The notes beneath the pieces were generated by a model. It had not been told where the DNA came from and did no database searches. It saw nothing but the letters and a program-made list of their open reading frames with translations. A DNA stretch of 64,000 nt, from the NCBI GenBank assembly GCA_963281155.1, contig CAUJLY010000002.1, positions 4,712,001 to 4,776,000 on the forward strand, given 5' to 3'. The position numbers and the translations under genes are program-made. Origin of the DNA: Rhabditophanes sp. KR3021. Lineage: Eukaryota > Nematoda > Chromadorea > Rhabditida > Alloionematidae. Position 1 is the stretch's first letter. The number at the start of each line of letters is the position of its first letter. Shown piece after piece: positions 12,839-24,853 of this stretch.

Positions 12839-14712
12839 TTAAATATCACGACAAGTATAGCCACCAGTGCCATCTAAAATCAGAACTTGTGCATGCCATT
12901 TTAAAAGCGTATCTCGATGACCTACTGAAACGACCCGTATATCATTTTTAATTAAGTATGTATACATTATTTCTTCAACATCATTGGAAACAGAGTTTGT
13001 TGACTCGTCTAAAAAGACTAATTTAGGTTTGTTGATAAGAGCTCTTATAAATGATAATCTTTGCAACTCGCCGGGTGTTAACACATTATTATACTCGAAA
13101 TTTGGTTTTATATGCAAGCCACCGACACGTGCCAGCACACTATTTAAGTGTAATTTGCCAATTAGTTCAAAAATAATCTCTTCCTCTTCATATTTAATTG
13201 GTGTTCCCGGAGTTATAATTTTTGGGAAGCATATTTGCTCGTACAAAGTAAGTTTTCCAGTGGGGAAATATCCTTTTTGGGGAATAACTGATATTTGATC
13301 GCTTGCCATGTTTATATTTACGATTCCTTCATCAATTCTCCAAACATCAAGAAACATCCTAACCAAAGAAGATTTACCAGCACCTAATAATAATTCAAAC
13401 AAGATGAAAATAAAAAATTTAAGTCGGAAATTTACCCGATGGTCCAAGAATTAAGAGGTTCCCATTAGACATGATATTTAATTTGTTTATTATCAATTTT
13501 GCCGATGTTGTTGAGATGGAGACATTATTAACTGTAATCAGTGGGAGGTTATTATCTTTATCATGTGTTATATTTGTTGAATAACGTAGACCTCGGCAAG
13601 CAACAAAAACTTCGTCAATACGCTGTAAAAGTCCTGCCATTTCACCAATTGCAATTGAAGTGTCACTTAATCGTGTAAAGGAATTGACCAAATATATGTA
13701 AACAAATGCATTATTTGAAATCACTTTAGCGAGATCTTGTGGGCTTAAATCATCATAAATGTGCCACCAAAAAATTGCTATAAACTGAATGGCGTATGAC
13801 AAAAGACCTCCATAGTAGGAGAAAAACGTTTGGAACATTGTATTAGGGAAAATCCAACTACCTAGATAGAATTGAGCTTTCAGAATTTTGTTTAAGTAAG
13901 TGTATGTTGAGTCCTTTTCAAATTCATTTCCACCGTAAAGTGAAATTTGCTCAATATTGTCCCTGAGTGTAGCATATTTATATCGGTAATCCCCCTCTAC
14001 TTTTTCTACTCTGGCAGTCCATTTGCTTAGCGGAGAAATTAACATTTTATTTATACAAGTTCCTATAAAGAAATAGCCGTATATGATACCACACCCATAG
14101 ATACCCGCAGTTACGTATGTTTTATATGTGTAATAAACAATGACGAAAGGACATGTCATTACGGCCGGAAGCAGCGTATTAGCCAGGATAGTGCACATCT
14201 TGTCAACGTCTTGAGTGATCCTTTGATCTAGATTGTCCAGGGATTCGAGGCAGAAAAGCTTGTAAGCCGTTGTTTTGGCATAAAATATTGCCTTTGTAAG
14301 TGAGGTTGTGAGGTTTTTACGAAAGCATAGATAAAGAAGCCATGACGCACTGGATAATGCCGCAAGAAGAAAACACTTTCCTACATACATTAATGAACCA
14401 CTCCATAATATAAACCAAAAAGAATCCACGTCTTTTGATAGAAGAGCTGAATACATGCGTCCAGGAATGAGCCCTAAGTAATATCCCACAACTTCACCTA
14501 AAATTGGTAAATAATATGAATGGAGAAAATAAAAATAACTTACTTGATATGCTAATTATCAAATTAAAAACAACAAATAAAATAGCATAGTAACTTCCTT
14601 CAATAAACAGCTTTGATTTAATTCGGAGAGATGCCTTTAAAAAGTTTAAATCAAAATGGAAATCTTTCCTTTTTTCCATTTCCTGAAAGCATTTTTTATA
14701 GGACGGCATCAT
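12839..14712 (-). CDS. ABC half-transporter, ABCD4-like
   Basis: Half-size ABC transporter of subfamily D, closest in wording to ABCD4, which in mammals is lysosomal and takes part in cobalamin (vitamin B12) export. Exons are 14712-14544, 14497-13436 and 13383-12839, giving 591 residues. The membrane domain carries the ABCD4-style stretches NLDQRITQDVDKM, KVEGDYRYKYATLRDN and LSPQDLAKVISNNAFVYIYL. The ATPase domain has Walker A GPSGAGKSS, split by the last intron; a signature LTPGELQRLSF; Walker B KLVFLDES; and an H-loop VSVGHRD. All catalytic elements are intact. The EAA-like loop that marks peroxisomal ABCD1-3 is not obvious, which also favours ABCD4. Two adjacent ATG codons open the frame; either may be used. 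Confidence 0.88.
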
Positions 14713-15280
14713 ACTAATACAATAAAAAACGACGTGACTGTTATGTATGTGAATAATGATAAGATAAGAATCACTTTTTAAATAAATTTATTTACGATTT
14801 ACAATTCATTAGGTGGGACTTTTTTATTTGGAAAGTTTACAATTTACAATGGAATAATTGGTATAAAAAATTATTAGTGATAAATATTTATCAAATGAAC
14901 TATTAATTGCTTTTATGCATTAAATAGGATCAATAATTCGCCCATATCTTTAGCATAAAATGGTTTCCTTTGTCATTCTACTTTGATCATCACTATCACA
15001 GTCTTTCACCACGGAAAGTTCAAGCAAAATATGTATTCTTCAACTAAATGAAATTTATTATTTCTCCTACATAGCATTTGAATAAGTTAACTTTATTTGA
15101 GGAACCAAAATAAGTGATCATTATTGGTATGCAGCATATTTACCACAAAAATCAACTGATAAACATTTATTAATTAAGCATGAGCATTAATAACGTAATT
15201 TGTATGGCTTTGATATTTACAAACTTTGGACATAAAAATACAATTAATTTTTTTCACTGGGAGCAAATATACAATTTATT
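14713..15280. other. Intergenic, nothing recognised
   Basis: AT-rich spacer between two genes on the same strand, probably the promoter of the transporter. No additional gene or RNA seen. Confidence 0.4.
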
Positions 15281-15961
15281 TTAAACTTTCTTGACAACGT
15301 AATGGTTTCCTTGCCTACTAATAGCGACTTGATCTTTTGCCGAGTGGTGACTGTTTAGTAGCTTTGCTAGAACAGGCTTAGCATCTTCTGGAAGAAGTAA
15401 TGTATCTTCTTCATCAGTCGTTATGAAATATATTAGTTTTTTACTATACGAAGATTGACGTACTTCTAGTAAACAAGGTGGTGGAGATGGAATGTCTCTT
15501 TCTTTGTCGTCTTTGTCGCACTTGTTAATGATATACGCTGTTTTTCTGAGTCTTTTCTTTGCTGAAGCATAATTGCGAGCCAAGTCTTCTGAATCGGCAT
15601 CTCCCTCATACTCAGTCATATCAACATCCGTATCACAATCAAACGATTTGTCCACGTCCATCGGAAATTCCGTCTGCTTTGAATTTTCCCCGTAACTTAC
15701 CGATTCAGAATGGTGTCTAGGACCAGATCGAACTGTAGATGTGTGTATTTTTATATTTGGCTCTCCCATTTGATCAACTGGGTCTTGTGGTTCTTCTACA
15801 TTAACTGCTTCGGAATGGCTCAGCCGACTAGTCGCAAAAATTTTTCTTTTCCGACCATTTTTAAACGATCCAACAGTCCTCCTGATAGATAACGAAGCTA
15901 CTGACTTGAAGGTTCTATTTAAATTTGCAATCTCATCGTTAGATGAACTTATTTCGGTCAT
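15281..15961 (-). CDS. Unrecognised acidic nuclear-type protein
   Basis: Single-exon frame of 226 residues starting at the ATG whose complement lies at 15959-15961 (MTEISSSND). The open frame continues upstream to 16132, but that part is hydrophobic and unlike the rest. The protein has a basic stretch near residues 28-42 (RRTVGSFKNGRKRK), fitting a nuclear localisation signal, a Ser- and Asp-rich middle with MDVDKSFDCDTDVDMTEYE, and a compact C-terminal segment with KLIYFITTDEEDTLLLPEDA. No known domain is recognised. Possible roles cannot be stated. Confidence 0.6.
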   Translation of the reverse strand: MTEISSSNDEIANLNRTFKSVASLSIRRTVGSFKNGRKRKIFATSRLSHSEAVNVEEPQDPVDQMGEPNIKIHTSTVRSGPRHHSESVSYGENSKQTEFPMDVDKSFDCDTDVDMTEYEGDADSEDLARNYASAKKRLRKTAYIINKCDKDDKERDIPSPPPCLLEVRQSSYSKKLIYFITTDEEDTLLLPEDAKPVLAKLLNSHHSAKDQVAISRQGNHYVVKKV

Positions 15962-16320
15962 TATTAGAGTAGTGCAATGTAATAAAAAGATATGGAAATT
16001 TTGTCTATAACAAAAAGTCAATTTAGAGTAAAGACAGACACGAAACAACCTAGTGCATATGTTATGAATACACAGTCTACCAACTATGTTTTGATTGTGG
16101 AGATAAAATCTGAATATTTTGAATAAACACAAATAATTTGCACAATAAAGTTCATATTAATTATCTTTTATTATTCAAAAAAAGAATTTGCAGACTAAAT
16201 AATAATCATATTAATTATGTTTCACACGTTAACAAACAATTTTACAAAAAATTAAATACTTCCTTACTATTAATTAGGTAAAGTTGGGACCTATACACAT
16301 GTCTGGACAATTATTCAATT

Positions 16321-17496
16321 CTAATCCTCGATTATTTCGATTTCACTATCGTCAAATTGACCTGCATACATCACTTGAATTTGAGGTTCATTATGGCGAT
16401 TGGCAGCAATATTATTATGAGAAATTAAGGAATTAATCGGCTTATCAGCCTTCTTGGAATTATTGCGAGCATTTGATAAACGAATTAACTCACTACGGTT
16501 AATTGGCTCTTCATCAATTATCTCAATATCACTGGTGTTGAATTGGCCTTCTACAAAGCAATCTATCAAATCAATATTGTTGCTAGGCATAAAATGATTG
16601 CTTGGAACATGCATTGAAATTTCCACTTCTTCTACATTATTTTCAAAAGTCATTGGCTTTAATACCTTTCCCAGTTCCGAATATTTATCTTTCTTGACTT
16701 TTGCCTTAATGTTGATCAATTCAGCTAACACCCTTTCAATCATCCCAACTAAAATGTATTTAGAGAATATTAATTATAAAAACTTACAATATTGACAGTC
16801 TCTCTTTGGTATTTTTTTGGCATCTGTGGCATCTTTATTAGCACGTTTATACTCATTAATCCATAAGTTTAAATTGTCGATTGTTAAGATAGCATCAGTC
16901 GTGTTTTTATTGATAAAGTGACGAAGTTTTTCCAATAAAAAAGACATTAAATGAGGAAGTCCAAAGTCATCGCCACATTGGAGTTTTACAATTTCAGTAG
17001 TATCTGTGCTATAAATATAAATAACATATTCTTTTCATAATATTTAGTATAGTATAAGTGATTCAGATAAAATTAAAGGGTGGCTAAATATTTGAGGGAG
17101 TTTTTAAACTATAATTTATTAGATATTTTTATTGTAACCTACAAATTCGTATAAATGTGCATTTTTAACAAAAAACTATTGACTTTAAAGGAGTGGATTT
17201 GTTTCTGGGCTTTTATATCCACCAGGTTGTAAATAGTATCCAATTCATACAAACAGTCTTTAATTTGAAATCCCTCCAAGTCGCAATCGGCAAGACTAAC
17301 ATCTTTTAGATATAAATCGTCGGCTTTCTTCACGGATTCCTAAATGATCATATATTTAAATCTCAAAATATGAGGGATAAGTTACCTTCAAGAGATCAAT
17401 TTGTTCTCTAGGAGAATAACTTTTGCGAACAGTTTCTTGTGCTTTAAAAAAGTCCTCGCTAGTTTTTATATCATCAATGGATTTAAAACCAGACAT
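16321..17496 (-). CDS. Unrecognised protein with two C-terminal SIM-like motifs
   Basis: Exons 17496-17386, 17339-17143, 17008-16788 and 16748-16321 splice in phase to 318 residues. The N-terminal two thirds look helical and globular (SPREQIDLLKESVKKADDLY, LPHLMSFLLEKLRHFINK), with no family recognised. The C-terminal third is polar and holds two similar blocks, GQFNTSDIEIIDEE and GQFDDSEIEIIED. Each is a hydrophobic I-E-I-I core within acidic residues, the pattern of SUMO-interaction motifs. The last one forms the extreme C-terminus. The gene is head-to-head with the ASPM-like gene across 413 bases. Function is inferred only as a possible SUMO-binding protein. Confidence 0.7.
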
Positions 17497-17909
17497 TTTC
17501 TAGAATCCAAATAGTTTATTAAATGTTTCCTTAAGAAGCTAGATACAGAGAGTATATGATTTTGCAAACACAAAACTGTATAAACGAATTAAAGTATACT
17601 TTGTAATAAAGATATATGTACACTAACTTTAAAATGAAGAATGGACATAAATAGGTAGAATAATATTGTATAATACTTAATGACAGTGGTTGATTTATGG
17701 CATATTGAATATACTTTAACCCAATTTTAATCTCATCACGATTTTCCCCGCCAAAGCAATGACATTGTTTTCGATTGCATTTAAAAGCACTGTCGTTCAA
17801 AGTTAATAAGACAACAACATCAAATATCAACTGCATAATCCTTAATATTCTACAATGGGTAAGTAATTTATTTAACTCGGCTTTTTTATTATTTTGTTTA
17901 GAGGAAAAC
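17497..17909. promoter_or_regulatory. Shared upstream region of two divergent genes
   Basis: 413 bases separate the start codons of the SIM-motif gene (-) and the ASPM-like gene (+), so both promoters must overlap or lie here. A TTTAG just before the ASPM start could be a 5' splice or trans-splice acceptor. No specific factor site is identified. Confidence 0.4.
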
Positions 17910-20900
17910 ATGGAAGGAACTTTGTCCTCGACTATGAACGAATCAAATTTGATGACACCTCGTTCTTACTTTAAGGGCCGTCAAAACGAGGATGTTCAGA
18001 ACTCTCTAACACCCATACATGAAGCAATGGAAACTCCTGATAGAAAAGTCCAGGAAAGAAGAGATAGGTTGTTAAATAAGCTAAACTGCAATCGCAAGAA
18101 GTCGATTGAAACTATTGGTATGTAATATAAACTTATAAGTATTAATTAATTTGTTAAGAGGCAAGAAGGAGACGTTCAGTTGAGGTGGAAGAAGAAAATT
18201 TTGTGTTTGCTGTGCCAAACCTACCACCTCTTGGTAATGTTGATTTGAATAGAGGAAGAAAGGATGAAGCAGAAATGCTTTCTTTGAAAGCTGCCCGTCT
18301 TGCTTCAATGGAAAGAAGAGATGCCGAACGAAAGAGAAAGGCTTCAGAGCTGAAGATTATTAGGTTGGCTTCTAATGAAACAATCGACCTCAACAAGACT
18401 GAAATCAAATTTATTGAAGACAGTTTTACCGCTCCACCTCATATCACTCAGACGATAATGGAAAACTCTAGCACACCCACTTTGATTGAGGATGAATTCG
18501 GGAATGAAGACCGACAAAATGAAACTCTTTGTGCGTGGATTAATGAGTTGCTTGGGCAGGAGAGTGACACTTGTAAAGATGTCGAAGAGTATGCAACCAA
18601 AGCCAAAAAGAATGCGGATAAATTACTGAAAAACTTGCTGACAAAAGGCTCAAGTGTCGTGATTGAAGGTGGGCTCGATTCCAGTTCCTTCTCAAGCTCA
18701 AAGAGAATGGAAAATTGGCTGGCTGCTCAAAACAAAGCTGTGGACATTTTGAAGAATCTAAAGTGCATCAAATTGATTCAAGGCATGATTCGGACAAAAG
18801 ATGAAATTATTCCTAAGACAAATGTTAAACCATGGCTAGATACTGGTTTGCAGATTGCTGCTCTTGAAATGCTTCTGTCATATCATCCTGTGTGGTTGCG
18901 ATTGGCCTTGGAGACTATCTTTGGAGTTGACTTGGCGGTCAAAGACTACAGCAGCGCTCATTCCGTATTTACAACCTTCATCAGTAAAAATGTATTCTGC
19001 GACCAAAAGATTCTAAATCAAAGAAAATACGCTACCCAACATACTAAAGTGTCTGCAACTCCCGCTGGGTGCCAAAAATTGATGGAAAACTTCTTGGATC
19101 GCATGTTATCTATTGTAATGTTGATTGAAGAGTTTCAACGAAATGACGTTATCAATCCTCACAATCCACCAATGTTCGTAAGCGGCTCCAGTATTAAAAG
19201 CTCCGGGGAAATCATCAACTGGATGTCAAAGGAAGTGATCTCAGCTAAAACTAGTATGAAGCAAATATTGAAAAATATTGAATTTGTCCAAACTTACAAG
19301 CAAAGTTATGGGGACGAATTCAATTATTTTGTAAGCAATATTGGGTGTGATTTGTGTGATGGATTTGTTCTTGGGCGGATTATGGAAGTCGTGTGCAATG
19401 TGAAGCGCAATTCTATTGTCTCAACTCTAAGACCACCAGGAAATGATAGAATAAGGAAGCTGGGAAATGTTCGTGCTGTCCTGCACGCAGCATCTCTAAA
19501 TGGCCTGCAATTGGAGAAAGTGAAAGCTGAGGATGTTGTTGGAGGGAAAGTAAACGTCATCGTTGAAATGATGTGGAAGATTATTGGAGTTTATGTAGGC
19601 AAGACCGAAGAACTGGAAAAGTTTCGTGCTCAAGAAAAACGAGCTGCCGATCTTAAAGCTGAGTATGAAAGGCTTCGAATTCAAAATGAAAAGATTGCTG
19701 AGGAAAAGCGAATTGCGGAAGAAGAACAGTTAAGAATGCAAAATGAAAGAATCGCTGAAGAAAATCGAATTTATGAAGAAAACAAACGTTTTGAAGAACA
19801 AAGGCTTGCTGAAGAAAAAAGGTTGGCTGAGGAAAACAAAAGGCTTGCTGAAGAAAAACGTATTGCTGAAGAAAAAAGACTTGCTGAGGAAATGAGAGTC
19901 GCCGAAGAAGAAAGAATAGCTGGTCTTAGAGCTGAAAAGGAGGCAGAAAGATTAAGAATCCTAAACGAGGAGATTCTTAAAGAAAGGGTGTGTGCTGCAT
20001 CTGTTATTCAAAAGTGCTGGCGTGCAAATGTGGAGGTGACTAAAGCTAAGGAGCAATTGAACAAGCTGAGGCAGGAACGCAAACTAAGAGAAGTTTGGGC
20101 TGTGAATCAAATCAGCGTGTTCTGGGTCAATATCTTGAATATTCGCCGAGCAAAGAAGCTGTTATCTGAATTGGCCGTTGAAAGAAGCTCAAGGGAACAG
20201 TCAGCTATTACCCTTCAAAGATATTGGAGAGGTATAATTCAAATGCGTTATGCAAAGCTGGCGTTGGAGAAACTTGTTGATCAAAAATTGAGAAGAAACC
20301 AGGCAGCAACCACGATTCAAAGATGTTGGTGGAACTTTTTAAATTCTAAGCAATCAAAGGTAATAATTGCCGAGGAGAAGTTAAGAAGAGTAAAAGCAGC
20401 ATTCGTCATCCAATCTTTCTGGCGCAATTGTTTAGAAATTTCGAAAGCCAAACAAAAACTGCTGAGATTAAAAGAAATAGCTAAAGAAAATTTGATAAAA
20501 TATAAAGCTGCTGTTCTCTTACAATCTCAATTTAGAAAAATTATGGCTATTAGGAAAATGAAGAAAATGAAAGAAGACAAAAGGATCTTACTTATTACAG
20601 ACATTGTTTTTGATGCTATGAGCAGAATAAGTCGTCGAGTGAATCTTGTAGAAAACAAAAGGAGAAATCGTGCAGCTACAATAATTCAATCTGTATTTCG
20701 TGGGTATCTCTCGAGGAAGATCAACAAGGACATTGTCGATCAAGTTAGGAAAAACATGGAACGGATCAAAGAGGAAGTTAGAAAGAACCTTGTTTTAGAC
20801 GTTTCTGATATGGAGTTGTCAGTACACAACAGATTTGATCGAATCTCCATGATGCTAAAAAGTGGAAAGAAGGAGCACTACAAAGGATCCTTTGAATCGT

Positions 20901-21371
20901 TGGCCAGGTTGTTAAGATACACTCCGGCTCTTGGATTTTACTTCGCCCAAGTTTCTGGTCATGTTTCTTTAGTCTATGCGATGGGTTCTCTACATCGTGG
21001 TCCTGAACATTTAGAGCTTTCTATGCCCTTTTCTGAAATTCTACACACGCTCCTGAGTTATGAACCTTCCGCCAATCTCATGAAAAGCGAATTTAAAAGC
21101 ATTGCAAAATTGGCATCACACTACATGTATGCTCATCACTGGAATGAGACTGTCGTCTACAATTTAGGTAGAGTTCTTTTGCTCTTAAAAAGCCGGAATT
21201 GTCCCCAAGAAGCTGTAAGTTCAAATAATTTTTTATATCTATCCATAATATTCTTTTCAGTTCGAGAAGATGAATTTCTATTTGAAAAAATTGGATGGAA
21301 ACTTCAAGAAATTGGATTCTAAAGATAAAAGAAAAATTATACTTGGGGATCTTCAGAAGGCATTCACATAA
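17910..21371 (+). CDS. aspm-1: ASPM (abnormal spindle)-like protein
   Basis: Spindle-pole protein that focuses microtubules, in nematodes acting with calmodulin and LIN-5/dynein. Exons 17910-18117, 18159-21214 and 21261-21371 give 1,124 residues. The middle holds the ASPM calponin-homology region: MENFLDRMLSIVMLIEEFQR, then DLCDGFVLGRIMEVV, LGNVRAVLHAASLNGLQL and VNVIVEMMWKII, the order seen in ASPM. Around residues 550-650 is a strongly charged coiled coil of repeated RLAEEKR units. After it come about six IQ-type calmodulin sites (SVIQKCWRANVEV, ITLQRYWRGII, ATTIQRCWWNFL, FVIQSFWRN, VLLQSQFRKI, ATIIQSVFRGYLSRK). The C-terminal part is Armadillo-like helical sequence. The protein is shorter than vertebrate ASPM, with far fewer IQ repeats, as is usual for nematodes. 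The symbol is by family inference. Confidence 0.9.
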
Positions 21372-21694
21372 TGTGTTTGGACTTTAATATATCCTAATCA
21401 ATTTGAATTATGCACATTTTATTTATGTATCCGTACTAATTTATTTACTAATATTGTTTGCCAATTTAATTAGATGTTGTAATAAAACATATTAGTGCTT
21501 CTTTGTACATTTTTAAAATAGTCACATTATTAAAATATACAAATTTATGTTAAAACTAGTAAAAGTAAAAAATAATATTAATTTTATTATCCATATCATC
21601 TATTTAAATATTCTTATTACGCACAGGCTTAATTAAGAATGACTAAAATAACATAATGAACTGATGTACTTTTTTGATTCTTGAAATTAATTAC

Positions 21695-22384
21695 TTATGG
21701 TTGGTTTTCTTCGTTGATCACAACTAGGAAAGCCATATTAAAGCCAGTATTGGGTGGGCTTTGAAGAATCTTGACTAGACGATAATGGAACTCTTTGGGG
21801 TATACGGCTAGCCAATTTTGTGGCTTGTCAATATCAGCTTCTTCATACAATTTGCCAGGTCCATAAAGGACACCATCATTGATCAATTTGGGAGGATCTT
21901 TGTTTGGGATAATTGTCTTTAGCAAGTCATACAAGTTGACAGTATGGGGATTCACTTCCAAATCTATTTTCTCCAAGTAATCTTTGAAGAACAAATTACT
22001 CTTTGAAGCGTGCTTTATGAAGACTCCTATTTTGACTGCTTCTTGGCAACAATTTGATGTTTAGCAGGAAGTTGCTTTAGTTTAACATTTTGATGCTTAA
22101 TGTTACTATAAGTTGATGAACTCCAATCAGATAAGCTATCAGAATCAATCGTTTTACCTTCTTCGATTTCAAAAGATGTTTTAAATGTTAAAGAACGACT
22201 AAAATATCAATATGCAAATGTGTTAATAATAAAGTTAAATAATACAACTGATGCAAATTTACTTCTCTGTTTTATCAAGCTCTACCTCATAGCAATATTC
22301 TTGAATGTCATCAGTAATTTAAAACAATCTCAAAACATTTTTTAAATCTTTTAAATTGTCAATGATGTTGGTTTCAGTCGTCAT
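21695..22384 (-). pseudogene. Gene with two lesions, family unknown
   Basis: On the minus strand a frame opens at ATG 22384 (MTTETNIIDNLKDLK), meets an in-frame TAA 22 codons in, and continues in the same frame (DDIQEYCYEVELDKTE) to a GTAAAT donor. After an intron ending ATTTTAG at about 22201 it resumes (SLTFKTSFEIEEG, DSDSLSDWSSSTY) until TAG in KKQSK. The next part (IGVFIKHASKSN through NMAFLVVINEENQP) lies in another frame and runs to the stop at 21695. No GT-AG intron I can find restores either break. It reads as a recently disabled gene; a sequencing error or an unusual splice cannot be excluded. Confidence 0.5.
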
Positions 22385-22959
22385 GATAACTAAATTAGCT
22401 GAAACATATGTTTTTACTCTTTTATACTATCAAAATTTGGATTTATTAAATAAATAAATTTAGCTCTCTATCTTCTAATTTATGATCAGTTCATATAAAC
22501 TTTTATAAATATTATGAAGTTTCCATTATCTTAATTTCTAATTAGGTTATTAATTAGCGAAAGAGTTGCTTATGAAATAAATGCTGTCGAAATTGGTTGA
22601 TTGAGACTTACTATTTAATACTAACAATATATAAAGTTGTTTTTTCAAGACTTCAATTGTTTATATTCAATAATAAATAAGTCATCCGTTTCTTTAGGTT
22701 CGAACTAATGTAAAGGCAATTAAGTAGTTACACGGCTTTAATTGGATAACCACAATTTGATAAAGTTTTTATCTTCCGAAGTGTATGAGTTGGACGCAAT
22801 TTTCAGCATCCAGATTAAATCGAAATGATTGAATATGATCAATCAGGCATTTTTGGTAATATTATAATATGTCGATTACGAATGAAAACAAGTGAATGAA
22901 TGAATTTATTTCGATCTAATCTATTTGAAGACTCAAGGCGAAAGAGCCTAAAAATGAAT
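22385..22959. other. Intergenic, nothing recognised
   Basis: AT-rich stretch downstream of the minus-strand collagen. No gene or structured element seen. Confidence 0.4.
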
Positions 22960-24500
22960 TTAATAGCCTGGTGGTGTTCTTGGACTGGCACAGTGGCTAC
23001 AGGCACCATTTTCACCCTTCTTTCCAGCATTTCCTAAAAAAGTCGTCAGAAAAGTAAAATTAGATGTACGAACCTGGTGCTCCTGCGCTTCCTGGGTTTC
23101 CTGGTGCTCCATCACTTCCTGCATCTCCGGCTGGTCCTGGTGGTCCGGCGGATCCACTTCCTGGTGCTCCATCGTTTCCTGGTGATCCTGGTGGTCCCTA
23201 AAATTAATTAATTATATTTTGAAATGGGATTATCATCTCAATTAGTAATGAAATTAGTGTCTAGTTTTTTAATTAGATTGTTCCTTCACTTACGGGTGGT
23301 CCTGGTGGTCCGGCTGGTCCCTAAAAAATGAATTAATATGTTTTGTATTTTATAAACATACTGGTGCTCCTGGTGATTCTGTTACTTGACCTGCTGGTCC
23401 TGGTGGTCCTGCTTGACCTGGTCCTCCAGCATTTCCTGGGCCACCTAAATAGAAAGCAATAAATATTTGTGAAAGATAATTATAAAACAAAGAAATAACT
23501 TAATAATAGTAATAGTTAAATAGAAATAATTAATAAAGATAAACAGAAATGCATTAACAAGTTACTCACCATCTGGGCCAGCTGGTCCTGGGGCTCCTGC
23601 ATTTCCTGGGGCTCCATCAGCTCCTGGTCCTCCGGCATTTCCTGGTGGTCCTTTAGTTCCTGGGTTTCCCTAAATTAATTTGATTAAAAATCTATTACAA
23701 ATAAAAGTAAGTAATTTAAATTTTCCATTTTTTAAGGGCTGCATGAAAAAATTGAAATGAGACATATTCGGTAGGCAAACAATTTTAGAATAATGCCGAT
23801 GAATATTTTAGGGTACTAGTTAAAACTTACGGCTGGCCCTGGGGGTCCTGCTGGGCAAGCACGTTGGCAAGCTGGTGCGGCTTTTGGTGCTTCAGCTTGG
23901 GCATCTGATCCACTCTTTCCATCGTTTCCTGGTTTTCCATCTTGGCCTGGGTTTCCATCTTTTCCGGGGCCTCCTGGTGGTCCTGGTGGTCCAGTTTGAG
24001 ATGATGAGCAAGATTGAGCTTGGGGTTGAGATTGTTGACCTCCAGATACTCCGGCATTGTATCCACCGCCGCCACCTCCCATTTGGTGTCCTCCAAAGCT
24101 GCTGACTCCTTGAGATTGACCTCCTGATGGACCAGTTGAATAAGTTCCTGCTCCGCGAGCGAAGTTTCTACGGACCCCTTGTCTTTGGTGGTTGATGTAG
24201 TTGACATTTCTTCTGAATCTGTTTGATCCGACGACTCCTTCGATCTTATGAAGTTCTTCCCACAAGCCAGCTGATCTGTGACTGCAATAGTCAAGTTCAG
24301 TTTCGAGGGATGATTGAACGTGTTGCATGTAGTTGTAAAGCATTGGAACAACCATAACAGCCACAATCAAAGCAAAGGTGGTGGTTGTAATGCCCAAAAA
24401 GCAAATTCTACGTGCTGTTTGCACTTCAGAAACTTGTGTCTTAGGATCAGAACTCTAAAAGTAGTTATTTATTGCTGTTATTATTTGTATTACTTACCAT
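22960..24500 (-). CDS. Cuticle collagen
   Basis: Structural protein of the nematode exoskeleton. Seven exons (24500-24498, 24454-23831, 23669-23570, 23444-23362, 23320-23294, 23197-23074, 23033-22960) give 344 residues. The first exon holds only the start ATG before GTAAGT. The N-terminal collagen domain has a membrane-anchor segment (TFALIVAVMVVPMLYNYMQ) and a basic cleavage site NRFRR near residue 75. A Gly/Ser-rich spacer leads to Gly-X-Y blocks, broken by Cys pairs (SCSSS; CQRACPAG) and ending in CSHCASPRTPPGY. Seven exons is many for a cuticle collagen; one exon is only 27 bases (three G-X-Y triplets). Expected to be secreted by hypodermis in moult cycles. One small Gly-X-Y interruption (GSGSAG) is visible. 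Confidence 0.93.
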
Positions 24501-24536
24501 TTTACTGATAATCCACAGAATATGCTTACTTCTGCT

Positions 24537-24820
24537 AATATTTTTTCTTATATAGTTTTCCAAATAACTAGATTACCGTTAAAAACTGTTTGTGAACGTG
24601 TTTTTTGTATTTGATTATATCTAAAACACATAAAAATTTTTTTTGTATTTTAAACAAGTTAAAAAAGACAAATTGTATATTAAAAACAGCCTCTGGCTAT
24701 TCGTAAAAACAACTGATTAGATATATGGATGGAAATAACAGACCAATTTGTATGAATGTAGAGGATATTAATTAAAAATTGCATTATTGAACCATGTCTA
24801 ACGACCCTAAGAAACAATTA
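24537..24820 (+). repeat. Copy 1 of a duplicated collagen promoter region
   Basis: Aligns, with scattered substitutions, to 28374-28753: TTTTTTCTTATATAG, then TTTAAACAAGTT, AAAAACAACTGATTAGATAT, TGGATGGA and ATTAATTAAAAATT, finally the start CCATGTCTAACGA. Copy 1 lacks roughly 90 bases present in copy 2 between GACAAATTG and TATATTAAAAACAGCC. Direct orientation, about 3.8 kb apart. Copy 1 lies directly upstream of the divergent minus-strand collagen. Confidence 0.85.
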
Positions 24821-24853
24821 TGGAAACTGCACCACTGGAGGGTTAGCATTTAA
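24794..24853 (+). pseudogene. Truncated start of a collagen gene
   Basis: The first eight codons (MSNDPKKQ) match those of the collagen at 28722. The frame then diverges and stops after 19 codons. It is a relic 5' end carried by the duplicated promoter block, with no collagen body behind it. Confidence 0.8.

Noticed and set aside
17531..17911. Minus-strand frame of 126 codons between two genes
   Set aside because: Hydrophobic, Cys/Tyr-rich chance frame in the divergent promoter region; no splice support.
18081..19684. Several minus-strand frames within the ASPM-like gene
   Set aside because: Shadows of a well-supported 1,124-residue protein; no domain and unusual composition.
21990..22040. 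Programmed frameshift to rescue the broken gene at 21.7-22.4 kb
   Set aside because: No X-XXY-YYZ slippery heptamer or evident pseudoknot at the junction, and a separate TAA stop lies upstream.
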